64,000 nt of DNA from Butyrivibrio sp. AE3004. Its GTDB lineage: Bacteria > Bacillota > Clostridia > Lachnospirales > Lachnospiraceae. A model generated the notes under the pieces. The model saw only the letters and a list, made by a program, of their open reading frames with translations. It searched no databases and was not told where the DNA came from. Shown in pieces: positions 39,621-48,741 of the stretch. The position numbers were made by a program, and so were the translations under genes. The stretch's first letter is position 1. Every line of letters starts with the position of its first letter. The stretch covers positions 248,001-312,000 of the forward strand of contig NZ_JNLQ01000002.1 in the NCBI RefSeq assembly GCF_000703165.1, read 5' to 3'.

Positions 39621-40619
39621 ATGTTCAGGAATAAGGAATTCAAGTTTATGTTTATTACGGCAGCTGTTTTTACAGCTGCTCTTTCTGTATGTGGATATGC
39701 TATTTGTGGCATACCTGCAGCTGCTTTGATATTGATCCTGGGAATAGGCATTACAACAGGGTTTGTGATGATCACAAGGCGAAGATATGCTGATATTGAT
39801 GCCCTGAATTCTTATCTTGTAAGAGTTCTTGCCGGAGATGAAGCCCCTGGTATTCTGGATCAGGAAGAGGGCGAACTGTCACTTCTTAAGACAAACATCT
39901 ACAAGGCAACATCTACTCTTAATTATCAAAAAGATCTTTTATCAAAAGATAAGCTGGCACTTTCAAATGCCATAGCAGATATCAGTCATCAGCTCAAGAC
40001 TCCTCTGACATCCATGATCGTCATGAACGATCTTTTAAAGACAGAGGATGATGAAGGGAAGCGAATGGAGTTTCTTAAGACACAGTCAAATCAGCTGGAC
40101 AGGATGAACTGGCTGATCCAGACGCTCCTGAAATTATCCAAGATTGATGCAGGTACCATAACCATGAAGCCTGAAGATATACAGGCAGAGCAGCTGATCA
40201 AGGAAGTTATAAAACCCTTTGAAATTCAGATGGAACTGAAAAATATAAAATGCACAAGGCATATTTCTGATATTTCTTTTAGCTGTGACAGGAACTGGAC
40301 TATAGAAGCACTTCAAAATATTGTGAAAAACTGCATTGAACATATGGATAGTGGTGATGAGCTGTCAATAAGTACATCCGACACCAACATCTACAAGGAG
40401 ATCACAATTGAAGATACCGGCTGCGGAATAGCAGAAGAAGACCTTCCGCACATTTTTGAAAGGTTCTATAAGGGCAAAAATGCCGGGAAGGACAGCGTGG
40501 GTATAGGGCTTGCTCTTTCAAAGACAATCATTACCAGCCAGCATGGTGACATAATTGTGGAGAGCACTGAAGGTGTGGGGGCCAGATTCTCTGTTCGTTT
40601 CTATAAGACGATCATTTAA
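39621..40619 (+). CDS. Intramembrane-sensing histidine kinase (BceS-like)
   Basis: 332 residues from ATG 39621 (GGGGAATTGCAAA upstream). Two membrane helices with almost no outside loop (FMFITAAVFTAALSVCGYAI, then ALILILGIGITTGFVMI), the mark of intramembrane-sensing kinases that take their signal from the ABC transporter. H-box ADISHQLKTPLTSM, N-box NIVKNCIEHM, G boxes EDTGCGIAEED and GIGLALSKTI. It pairs with the regulator just upstream. Confidence 0.88.
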   Translation: MFRNKEFKFMFITAAVFTAALSVCGYAICGIPAAALILILGIGITTGFVMITRRRYADIDALNSYLVRVLAGDEAPGILDQEEGELSLLKTNIYKATSTLNYQKDLLSKDKLALSNAIADISHQLKTPLTSMIVMNDLLKTEDDEGKRMEFLKTQSNQLDRMNWLIQTLLKLSKIDAGTITMKPEDIQAEQLIKEVIKPFEIQMELKNIKCTRHISDISFSCDRNWTIEALQNIVKNCIEHMDSGDELSISTSDTNIYKEITIEDTGCGIAEEDLPHIFERFYKGKNAGKDSVGIGLALSKTIITSQHGDIIVESTEGVGARFSVRFYKTII

Positions 40620-40642
40620 GACACGTTCCAGAAAACTGCAAT

Positions 40643-40658
40643 ATTACAAAAATGTAAT
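40643..40658 (+). promoter_or_regulatory. Palindromic operator before the ABC transporter
   Basis: ATTACAAAAATGTAAT, a perfect 6-4-6 inverted repeat 85 bp before the ABC ATPase start. BceR-type regulators bind spaced inverted repeats upstream of their transporter genes, so it is a candidate site for the 38862 regulator. A second half-site GATTGTAAG is at 40672. Confidence 0.55.
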
Positions 40659-40741
40659 GAAAAAGTCACGGGATTGTAAGCCTATAAAACTAAACTTTTC
40701 TTAGACAATGAAAAATGTTTAAGAAGGGAGACAAAACGAAA

Positions 40742-41437
40742 ATGAACATTTTGGAAATCAGAAACCTTTGCAAAGTTTATGGAATAGGAGAGACAAGAGT
40801 TGATGCTCTGAAAGATGTCTCTTTCGATATAGAACAGGGAGAGTTTGTGGCAATCGTAGGACCCTCCGGGTCTGGCAAGTCTACACTGCTCCATATTCTT
40901 GGCGGGGTTGACGTTCCAACATCGGGAAGCTGCAACATCGCAGGTACCGATATTGGGAAGCTTGATGAAACAAAGCTTGCGATCTTTCGAAGAAGAAACA
41001 TCGGACTTATTTATCAGTTTTACAACCTTATTCCAATCCTGAACGTGGAAGAAAATATGACACTTCCAATCTTGCTGGATGGGAAAAAACCTGATAAAAA
41101 GCTCCTTAATGACCTTGTGGAAAAGCTTGGATTAAAAGAGAGATTATCACATCTTCCAAATCAGCTCTCCGGAGGCCAACAGCAGAGGGTATCAATAGGT
41201 AGGGCGCTTATGAATCATCCGGCTCTTCTTCTTGCAGACGAGCCCACAGGTAACCTGGATTCTGAGAACAGTAAGGAGATCATTTCTCTGCTTCGAAAGT
41301 TCAACAAGGAAAACAACCAGACGGTTATCATCATCACACATGATGAAAAGATCGCACTTTCCGCTGACAGAGTTATCACCATCGAGGATGGCCGGATAAC
41401 AAGGGATTCAAAGAAAGAAGGGGTGATGGCATCATGA
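40742..41437 (+). CDS. ABC transporter ATPase (BceA/MacB-like)
   Basis: 231 residues from ATG 40742. Walker A IVGPSGSGKSTLLH, Q-loop LIYQFYNLIP, signature NQLSGGQQQRVSIGRALM, Walker B LLLADEPTGNLD, H-loop VIIITHDEKIA. LolD/MacB subgroup. Overlaps the permease by four bases. Powers removal of peptides from their targets in the membrane. Confidence 0.92.
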   Translation: MNILEIRNLCKVYGIGETRVDALKDVSFDIEQGEFVAIVGPSGSGKSTLLHILGGVDVPTSGSCNIAGTDIGKLDETKLAIFRRRNIGLIYQFYNLIPILNVEENMTLPILLDGKKPDKKLLNDLVEKLGLKERLSHLPNQLSGGQQQRVSIGRALMNHPALLLADEPTGNLDSENSKEIISLLRKFNKENNQTVIIITHDEKIALSADRVITIEDGRITRDSKKEGVMAS

Positions 41438-44013
41438 ACATTGTATCAACACTGACACTTAGACACCTTCTTGGAAACAAGAAAAGATCGGTGGTAACAA
41501 TACTTGGAATTGTGGCATCGACGGCACTTATAAGCGCCATTATTTTGGGTGTATTTTCTTTCTTTAAGTTCTTTGGTTATCTGTCAATACAGTCTGACGG
41601 AAACGTACATGCTCAGTTCAGTGAGATCACGTATAAGCAGTACGTATCACTGTCAGAGGATGACAGGATTGAAAGCGTTGGCCTGTGCGATACAACAGAG
41701 CAGAAAACCGGTGTAAGACTTAATAGCGGCAAAGAAGAGCGCTTTAGCATTGGAAATATTGAGCAGGCAAATCCTGTATATATGTCAATGAGGGTAATAT
41801 CAGACTATGATGGAGTCCTTCCAAAGAATTCCTCCGAGATAGCAGTTGAAGAGCAGTTCCTTATTGATAATGGCCTGGAGGATCTTAAGATCGGAGATAC
41901 CCTTACCTTTGAACAAGGCTACAGATATATGTACGATGAGCAGGGTGAATTAGTATACCTGGGAGGAAACTACAGGTCAGATGAACAGTTCAAGGCGCTG
42001 TCCACTGAGACCTGCACAGTGACAGCAATTCTTCACGGCAACAAACCTACCGGAAGCTGGGATATTATAAGATGCCTGGACGAAGGCTATTTTCCTGACT
42101 CTGAAAAGGCCCAGGTGGTAATTTTGCTTAAAAACTGTGACCATACAGCGCTTAAGCAGATCAAGCACATCATCGCAGATCATGAGATCCAAAAGTACGA
42201 TCTTAATACAGAGTATCTGCTTAGCTGCTTTGCTTTTGAGGGAAGCGGAGGCTCTTACAGGTCATTTTTCGTAATGATGGCAGTTGCACTTGCGATCGTG
42301 ATCGCTACATCTGTTATTTTGATCTTCAATTCCATAGGTATGTCTCTTACAGAGAGAATGCGCTATCTGGGAATGCTTGCCAGCGTCGGAGCCACAGCAA
42401 GACAAAAGAGATCCTCAATTTATTTTGAAGGACTCATTCTTGGAATCATCGGTATTCCTTTGGGACTATTGTGTGGCTACATTGGAACCAGGATCACCCT
42501 GGCATTTCTTGGAAGGAGGATCCTTGAAGCTGACATTTTTGTAGGCGCAGAGGGGATGAGGGGCAGTATACCTGTAGTATGCGAGCCTTCTGTAATTGTA
42601 GCGATCGTGTTTTTTGCAGCGCTTACAATACTTATTTCAACCTTTGTTCCAGCCATCAGGGCAGCAAAGGTTATGCCTATTGATGCCCTCAGGCAGAACA
42701 ACGTGGTAAAAGTAAAAGCAAAGGGGCTTCGTGTGAATCCACTAATCCGCAAGATCTTTGGATATGAAGGGGAGCTTGCTTACAAGAATATAAAAAGAAA
42801 TGGTGTAAAGGGAAAGGTTATTACCGCTACTATCGCGGTTTCGGTGATCTTGTTCCTTACGATCAACTTTTTCTGTAATTCAATTGCAAGAGCCAATCAG
42901 TATGAGGTTGATTTTCCATATCAGGTTGTAGCATCCTGCCTGCTTTCGGAAAGTGACAAACTTAGGAGCGAAATAGAGCAGATAGAAGGCGTTGATGATG
43001 TTTACAGCGCCGGTATGATACAGTTTTTGTTCAGAAAGTCCCCTGAGTCACGTTACGAGCTGGCAAACACAGATATCGCTGATAAAAAGTTCCTTTCGCG
43101 TGAATTTGCTGACCTGAAATTAGACTGCATGGATGTGGTCATAGCTGATGATGATGATTTTGATAAGATCCTTACAGATAACGGGCTTGAAAGGGACGAA
43201 TACTATGGCGATACCTTAAAAGGTGTTCTGCTCAATGACTATTTCCGTGAAAATAAGCCCAGTGAGGTATTCAATGATAAGATCCTGGGACAGGTTCTTC
43301 ACTATGATAAGGTGCAGGGAAATCCACCAGCTATAGAGATTGCAGCACTGGTAAAATATGACGGAAATAACAAGATCTATAATATGACACCTAAGACCAA
43401 TATTGCTGTCTATGTGCCTGCCTCCATGTATTTTGAAAAAGCAAAAGAAGTTCTTCCCGAAGATATGCTCGTCCTGGATCTGGGAGTTGAGACCTCACGT
43501 CCAGAAGAAGTCCTTGAAAGGATATATTCAATTTTGGAAGAGGGCGGATACCACAATTATTACGGTTCTAACCTTTACTCTACAATAAAGGCTATGGACG
43601 CTATCACGCTGATGCTTAAGACAGCTATGTATGGGTTCACTATTCTTCTTACTCTTATAGCTATTGCAAATATCGTTAACACGATATCAACTGGAGTGCT
43701 CCTTAGGAGAAAAGAGTTCGCGATGTATAAATCTGTGGGCCTTGATAATACAGGGTTTAAAAAGATGATAAGGCTTGAAACGCTTCTTTACGGCATAAAG
43801 GCCCTTATCTGGGGGATTTCAATATCTCTTTTGCTCAGCTACATCATGTATTCGACCTTCGATATGAAGCTGCTTACCTTCGATCCTGACTGGCTCATGT
43901 ACGGTGTGACAATGATCGCGGTCTTTGGAATTCTGGGCATCAGTATGGCCCTTAGCATTAGCAAGATCAAGGATGATAACATCATAGAAGCCCTTAAGGA
44001 AGATGCAGTATAA
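41434..44013 (+). CDS. FtsX-type ABC permease (BceB-like)
   Basis: 859 residues, about ten membrane helices. Helix 1 near residue 20 is followed by a large outside region, then three helices (FFVMMAVALAIVIATSVILI and GLILGIIGIPLGLLCGYIG), then a repeat of this design in the second half with a second outside region at about 490-710 and final helices (ISLLLSYIMYSTF). This double FtsX layout is larger than classic BceB and closer to Vex/YtrF-type permeases. Forms the transport and sensing partner of the kinase. Confidence 0.88.
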   Translation: MNIVSTLTLRHLLGNKKRSVVTILGIVASTALISAIILGVFSFFKFFGYLSIQSDGNVHAQFSEITYKQYVSLSEDDRIESVGLCDTTEQKTGVRLNSGKEERFSIGNIEQANPVYMSMRVISDYDGVLPKNSSEIAVEEQFLIDNGLEDLKIGDTLTFEQGYRYMYDEQGELVYLGGNYRSDEQFKALSTETCTVTAILHGNKPTGSWDIIRCLDEGYFPDSEKAQVVILLKNCDHTALKQIKHIIADHEIQKYDLNTEYLLSCFAFEGSGGSYRSFFVMMAVALAIVIATSVILIFNSIGMSLTERMRYLGMLASVGATARQKRSSIYFEGLILGIIGIPLGLLCGYIGTRITLAFLGRRILEADIFVGAEGMRGSIPVVCEPSVIVAIVFFAALTILISTFVPAIRAAKVMPIDALRQNNVVKVKAKGLRVNPLIRKIFGYEGELAYKNIKRNGVKGKVITATIAVSVILFLTINFFCNSIARANQYEVDFPYQVVASCLLSESDKLRSEIEQIEGVDDVYSAGMIQFLFRKSPESRYELANTDIADKKFLSREFADLKLDCMDVVIADDDDFDKILTDNGLERDEYYGDTLKGVLLNDYFRENKPSEVFNDKILGQVLHYDKVQGNPPAIEIAALVKYDGNNKIYNMTPKTNIAVYVPASMYFEKAKEVLPEDMLVLDLGVETSRPEEVLERIYSILEEGGYHNYYGSNLYSTIKAMDAITLMLKTAMYGFTILLTLIAIANIVNTISTGVLLRRKEFAMYKSVGLDNTGFKKMIRLETLLYGIKALIWGISISLLLSYIMYSTFDMKLLTFDPDWLMYGVTMIAVFGILGISMALSISKIKDDNIIEALKEDAV

Positions 44014-44038
44014 CGTCAGATTTGAAAAATAAGTGTAA

Positions 44039-44077
44039 AACAGACCCAAATCAGTGCATACATGGGTCTGTTTTTTA
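44039..44077 (+). terminator. TCAGTG-family terminator, copy 5
   Basis: AACAGACCC pairs with GGGTCTGTT, then TTTTATTT. AAGTGTAA precedes; ATCAGTGCAT in the loop. Ends the BceRSAB-like unit. Confidence 0.85.
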
Positions 44078-44150
44078 TTTCATGATAGAGTATTATGGAA
44101 TGGAGGGTGAAAAACTGTAGATATGTGTATGGAATGAAGGGTAAACAGAA

Positions 44151-45776
44151 ATGACTATGAGGGAATTTCTTTTAGCAGCGATAATACTTAGCATATTTGC
44201 TATGCTTTTTGAGGGGATTATTGTTTTTAGAAAACTCAAAAATAAGCTTCATGCATATCTGTTTTTGAACTGCATCACAATGCTGATCAGTAACACAGGG
44301 TATCTTCTGGAACTTCTTTCAAAAACTGAAGACGGCTATATTGCAGCCCTGAAGTTCTCATATATAGGAAGAGTGTTTATTGTATTTTCTCTTATCATGG
44401 TCTCTGCTGAGCTGTGTCACATTCTGATTCCCAGGCTCCTGGTGAGAGCTTTGATCCTGATTGATGTGTTTGTCTATGCCATCATTTTTACATTCCAGGA
44501 GCATGATCTGTTTTACTCCAAGATATGGTATGACAAGACCGGTATGTTCCCGGTTCTTTTGCATAGAAACGGTATTGTACACAAAGCGTTTATGCAGTAC
44601 CAGGCAATTGCTATTATCATCGTTTTGGCATTGCTGTTCAGGTCCATAAAAAGCCACAAAGGAAAAATCGCCAAAAGGCGCGTCCTTATCATCATCGGCG
44701 GATTTATCGTTGCGGCAATTCTCTACATATTCCAGGTTGCGCACGTTTTCTTTGCTACGTATTACTTTGATATTTCTATATTCGGAAATGTTGCGATCAC
44801 GATTTCCATGTTCATAGCCATATTCAGATATAACCTTCTCGGAGTCATAGACATGGCCAGAGATTATATTGTGGACAGGTTATCAGAGGGAGTTATTGCC
44901 CTTGACTGTGACGACAAGCTGCAGTACTACAATGAACATGCAAAAGAGCTTTATCCCGATATTACCAAAGATCCAATGAGTGTCGTTAATACCTTGAGAG
45001 AGGCTATCATAAGAGGCGATACCATTGAGATTGGCGATAAGTATTACACACCTGAGGAAAAAGAGCTTTCGGCGAATGGAGAAGTTATCGGAAAGCTCTA
45101 TGCGCTGGTTGACTCAACTGTACTAAAGCAGAGGGAGTACCAGTTAAAATCAGACGCGGCTATTTTGGAAATGGCCACAAACAGCATGAAAGAGCGACTT
45201 AATACCACAGAAGAGATCATTAGTCAGGACAGAGCAATGCGCCATGACAGGAGACATTTTGAAGCGCTCATCTTATCCCTTATACAGGACGGGAAAGTGG
45301 ATGAAGCAAAAAAATGCCTTGAGGAGCGCTTGTCTCAGGAGCCTCGGGGAAACAGGAGTTTTTGCGAGAACACTACTGTCAATGCAGCGCTTATGCACTA
45401 TGTAGCCATTGCAGAGAGGAATAATATAAGGGTAAAGGTATCTGCCAATATTCCACATAATGTGGGTGTTGATGAGATGCAGCTGGCTATTGCTGTAAGC
45501 AACTTACTTGAAAATGCGATTCATGCCTGTGATAAGGTCCCTGAAGCAGAACGTTTCATTGAAGTTACTGCAAAATATAAGCAGCAGCTACTTTTGGAGA
45601 TATCAAATTCCTGCCGTGGGCCGGTTAAGCTTGATGAAAATGGTCATCCTGTTACATCAGAGGACGGACATGGAATCGGAACAAGGAGTGTCCTTGACTT
45701 TGCTAAAAAGACAGGCAGCGAGATCAGATATATTACTGAGAATGATATGTTTAAAGTACGCATGTTAATAGGATGA
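44151..45776 (+). CDS. Sensor histidine kinase: 7TM input, GHKL (AgrC-like) output
   Basis: 541 residues. Residues 1-235 contain seven or so membrane helices (7TMR-HisK type input). Next comes a PAS-like linker (VDRLSEGVIALDCDDKLQYY). The kinase part has the H-box SQDRAMRHDRRHFEALI, then NLLENAIHACD (N-box) and GHGIGTRSVLDFAKK (G-box): the HPK10/AgrC class that normally pairs with LytTR regulators. No regulator adjoins it. A solute-binding lipoprotein starts 16 bp downstream. Confidence 0.85.
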   Translation: MTMREFLLAAIILSIFAMLFEGIIVFRKLKNKLHAYLFLNCITMLISNTGYLLELLSKTEDGYIAALKFSYIGRVFIVFSLIMVSAELCHILIPRLLVRALILIDVFVYAIIFTFQEHDLFYSKIWYDKTGMFPVLLHRNGIVHKAFMQYQAIAIIIVLALLFRSIKSHKGKIAKRRVLIIIGGFIVAAILYIFQVAHVFFATYYFDISIFGNVAITISMFIAIFRYNLLGVIDMARDYIVDRLSEGVIALDCDDKLQYYNEHAKELYPDITKDPMSVVNTLREAIIRGDTIEIGDKYYTPEEKELSANGEVIGKLYALVDSTVLKQREYQLKSDAAILEMATNSMKERLNTTEEIISQDRAMRHDRRHFEALILSLIQDGKVDEAKKCLEERLSQEPRGNRSFCENTTVNAALMHYVAIAERNNIRVKVSANIPHNVGVDEMQLAIAVSNLLENAIHACDKVPEAERFIEVTAKYKQQLLLEISNSCRGPVKLDENGHPVTSEDGHGIGTRSVLDFAKKTGSEIRYITENDMFKVRMLIG

Positions 45777-45792
45777 TGCGAGGATAGCGTTT

Positions 45793-47103
45793 ATGAAAAA
45801 AAGTGCTTTGTGTATTTTGGCTATGATCATATGCTTAACTGCTCTTTCCGGCTGTAAATCTAAAGAGCAGGAAGGAAAAACAACCATAGTCTTTCAGACA
45901 TGGAATCCGGCAGATTACGGACCGGATAGCCCAATATACAAGATCATTGATTCATTTGAAAAAGAAAATCCGGATATACATGTGAAATATGTCTTTACGA
46001 AATCAGGTGCATATCAGGAGCATATGCGAGTAGAACTGATAGACGGTGATGGCCCTGATGTATATGGAATAAGCACCGGTTCAGCCTTTGATACCTTTAG
46101 GATTTTTGAGGAAGATCTGACTTCTTTTTGTGAAAGAGAATGGGGAGAGGATTGGAAGGATAAATTTCTTGATTCATGTCTTGATAGTGTAAGTGATTCC
46201 GATGGAAGAGTTTATGGGCTTCCACTTGGGCAGACCTATGCGGGATATATGTGGGCAGATGTAAATATGCTAAGGCAGTATGGGTGCGAAGTTCCGACAA
46301 ATTATCAGGAAATGAAGAAAACCTGTCAGACACTTCGTGAGAATGGGCAGATGCCACTCTCAATCGGAGCCGAGGATTCATGGATGAATCTTGATATGTG
46401 GATGTCTATTGCGGCAGATTGCGACAAGGATGCTTTATACGATGCAATAGAGGGCAAGGCAAGCTTTGAATCAGAGCCTATAATAGAGTCTTTTAAGATA
46501 TGGCAGGACTGCTTTGAAAGCGGAGTATTCCAGGACAAAGCTGTTAAAATGCCAATTTATGATACCATTAATGATATGTTCCAGCGAGATGGCAGTATAC
46601 CCATGATCACCAACGGATCCTGGGCCATGAACATGTACACGGTAGGCGATGAGAAAACCAGAGCTGTTTTTGATAAAGAGGGTGCAGATCATGATGTTTT
46701 CCTGATTGATTGGAATGACGACGGAAAAGTGGCTCCGGTGACTGCTAATCCTGATGTAGTACTTTGCCTGAATCCGGAGTCAAGACAGAAGGAAGCAGCT
46801 TTTCGCTTTATGGACTATCTGGTAAATGAAGGTCAGAATCTTCTGGTCAATCAATACCTGGAATATATGCCATCCCGTGCGGATTTGGAGCTAAGTGTAC
46901 AGGGGCTTGGCGAAGATGGAAAAAAGAATCTTGATGTGATCGTAGAAAACGGAAAAAACAATGTTGCAGGGCCAAGAGGAATCAAGTATGAAGACCTGAG
47001 TCTTGCTGTATGTGATGCACTAAAAGAGCTCGCAACAGGAAAAATAACTCCTGAAGAAGCCGTCGGTCAAATTCAGAGAGTGTCTGAGGAAACAATACGA
47101 TAA
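45793..47103 (+). CDS. Extracellular solute-binding lipoprotein (carbohydrate type)
   Basis: 436 residues. Signal ALCILAMIICLTALSGCK with lipobox LSGC. The mature part is a type I sugar-binding fold: IVFQTWNPADYGPDSP, then DVYGISTGSAFD, RVYGLPLGQTYAGYMWADV and FMDYLVNEGQNLL. No ABC permease or ATPase for sugars is nearby, so it may feed a distant transporter or act as the sensory partner of the kinase encoded 16 bp upstream. Confidence 0.85.
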   Translation: MKKSALCILAMIICLTALSGCKSKEQEGKTTIVFQTWNPADYGPDSPIYKIIDSFEKENPDIHVKYVFTKSGAYQEHMRVELIDGDGPDVYGISTGSAFDTFRIFEEDLTSFCEREWGEDWKDKFLDSCLDSVSDSDGRVYGLPLGQTYAGYMWADVNMLRQYGCEVPTNYQEMKKTCQTLRENGQMPLSIGAEDSWMNLDMWMSIAADCDKDALYDAIEGKASFESEPIIESFKIWQDCFESGVFQDKAVKMPIYDTINDMFQRDGSIPMITNGSWAMNMYTVGDEKTRAVFDKEGADHDVFLIDWNDDGKVAPVTANPDVVLCLNPESRQKEAAFRFMDYLVNEGQNLLVNQYLEYMPSRADLELSVQGLGEDGKKNLDVIVENGKNNVAGPRGIKYEDLSLAVCDALKELATGKITPEEAVGQIQRVSEETIR

Positions 47104-47116
47104 TGGGGAGAGATGT

Positions 47117-47944
47117 ATGATGCAGTATGGAATGCCAACACTTATTGAGAACAAAACTTTGGAAGACAACATAAATCTTTGCAAAAGTCTTGGTCTTAAC
47201 TTCATAGAATTAAACATGAACTTTCCTGAATATCAGGTTAACGAATTGGAGCAGACTGAGCACCTTATTGAACTTGCAGATAAAGCAGGGATCTACTATA
47301 CAATTCATCTTGATGAAAACCTGAATATTGCAGATTTTAACCGTCTGGTTTCGGAAGCATATCTTGAGACAGTGAGGCGTTCTATTGAGGTGGCAAAAGC
47401 TCTTTTACCGCTGCGTGACCTTTATGGTGATGCAAGTCAGCCCCTTACTCTAAACATGCACATGCACCATGGGATTTATATCACATTGCCTGATCGCAAA
47501 GTGCAGATGTATGACCGGGATTTTGATACCTACATGAAGTCGTTTTCTGTATTTCGTGAAAAGTGCGAGGAGTGGATCGGGGACAGCGATATCATGATCG
47601 CTGTGGAAAACACAGACGGATTTCGGGAGTATGAAAAGAAAGCGATCGAGTTTTTGCTGGAGAGTCAAAAGTTTGGTCTTACCTGGGATATAGGCCATTC
47701 AAAGGCTACCGGAGAAAAAGATGTTCCCTTCATAATGAGTCATAAGGATCATTTGATCCATTTCCATATCCATGATGGCTCAGAGGTTCCGCCCAGGAAC
47801 CATCTGGCTCTTGGAGACGGAGAAATTGATTTAAAGGAAAGGCTCAGTCTCGCCGAGCAGAGAAATGCAAGATGCGTTCTTGAAACCAAGACCATTGAGG
47901 CTTTGAAAAAATCTGTCCTTTGGCTAAACGTAAAGTGCTCTTAA
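47117..47944 (+). CDS. Sugar phosphate isomerase/epimerase-like TIM barrel
   Basis: 275 residues of the AP-endonuclease-2 superfamily: NLCKSLGLNFIELNMNF at the start, metal-site strands YTIHLDENLNIAD, IMIAVENTDGF (Glu), TWDIGHSKATGE (Asp, His), HFHIHDGS and ALGDGEIDL. ATG has GGGGAGAGATGT upstream, only 16 bp after the binding protein. The three genes 44151-47944 look like one operon for sensing and using a sugar or cyclitol. Confidence 0.8.
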   Translation: MMQYGMPTLIENKTLEDNINLCKSLGLNFIELNMNFPEYQVNELEQTEHLIELADKAGIYYTIHLDENLNIADFNRLVSEAYLETVRRSIEVAKALLPLRDLYGDASQPLTLNMHMHHGIYITLPDRKVQMYDRDFDTYMKSFSVFREKCEEWIGDSDIMIAVENTDGFREYEKKAIEFLLESQKFGLTWDIGHSKATGEKDVPFIMSHKDHLIHFHIHDGSEVPPRNHLALGDGEIDLKERLSLAEQRNARCVLETKTIEALKKSVLWLNVKCS

Positions 47945-48041
47945 AATTTCTGGAAAAGGGTATTATTAGTAAAAAACAAGAAAAAATGCTTGCAAAATAT
48001 TAGCAGGTTTAATTGATTATCAAAACAGAGGAGGAGCTGGT

Positions 48042-48611
48042 ATGAACGCAAGGGAGTATTTAGAGATTTTACATGTTGCAGAGAGACTGAAAGATACGCC
48101 TCGTCATTGTACTACATCGAAAAGAAGAACTGAGAGTGTGGCAGAACACAGCTGGCGGATTTCGCTAATGGCATTTCTTCTTAAACATGAGTTTGCAGAT
48201 TTAGATATTGATAAAGTTGTGGATATGTGCCTTATTCATGATCTTGGGGAGTGTTTTACCGGTGATATTCCGACATTTATAAAGACTGATTCCGATAGAG
48301 AGGTTGAAGATTCTCTTTTGAACCAGTGGGTTAAATCTCTCCCGGAGGAACTATCTGGGGAGATAGCTGCTCTTTATGAAGAGATGGATGCCCAAGAAAC
48401 GAAGGAGGCTAAGCTGTACAAGTCATTGGATAAGCTTGAGGCATTGATTCAACACAACGAGTCCCCAATTGATACATGGGCTGAAAATGAGTATGAACTC
48501 AATAAAACATATGCCTTTGATACAGTATCCTTTTCTGAATGGCTTACAGACCTTAGAAAAGTGATTCTTGAAGATACCTTAGAAAAGATTGAAAAAGAAG
48601 GTCAAGAGTGA
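48042..48611 (+). CDS. HD-domain hydrolase (YfbR-like 5'-nucleotidase type)
   Basis: 189 residues. Metal ligands: H in AEHSWRISLMAF, HD in CLIHDLGECFTGDIPTF, D in YKSLDKLEALI. HD_3/YfbR relatives hydrolyse deoxynucleoside monophosphates. ATG after GGAGGAGCTGGT. Stands alone. Confidence 0.8.
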   Translation: MNAREYLEILHVAERLKDTPRHCTTSKRRTESVAEHSWRISLMAFLLKHEFADLDIDKVVDMCLIHDLGECFTGDIPTFIKTDSDREVEDSLLNQWVKSLPEELSGEIAALYEEMDAQETKEAKLYKSLDKLEALIQHNESPIDTWAENEYELNKTYAFDTVSFSEWLTDLRKVILEDTLEKIEKEGQE

Positions 48612-48741
48612 GTATTAACCAGTTTTACTTACCATATCTTTGACTACAAATATTATTTAAGATTTTTCTTGAAAAAGATTTTTAATTCAATTAGCCTTTT
48701 CTTAGGACGTCCAAATCTTTCCTAAGAGGAGGCTTTTGACT

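Noticed and set aside
25767..44077. Repeats as attC sites of a chromosomal integron
   Set aside because: The repeats are followed by T-runs and sit just after genes, as terminators do. They lack paired R'/R'' boxes with extrahelical bases, and no IntI-type integrase is in the window.
44358..44744. Long antisense ORF inside the histidine kinase
   Set aside because: No ribosome site, unusual composition, and the + strand frame has clear kinase domains.
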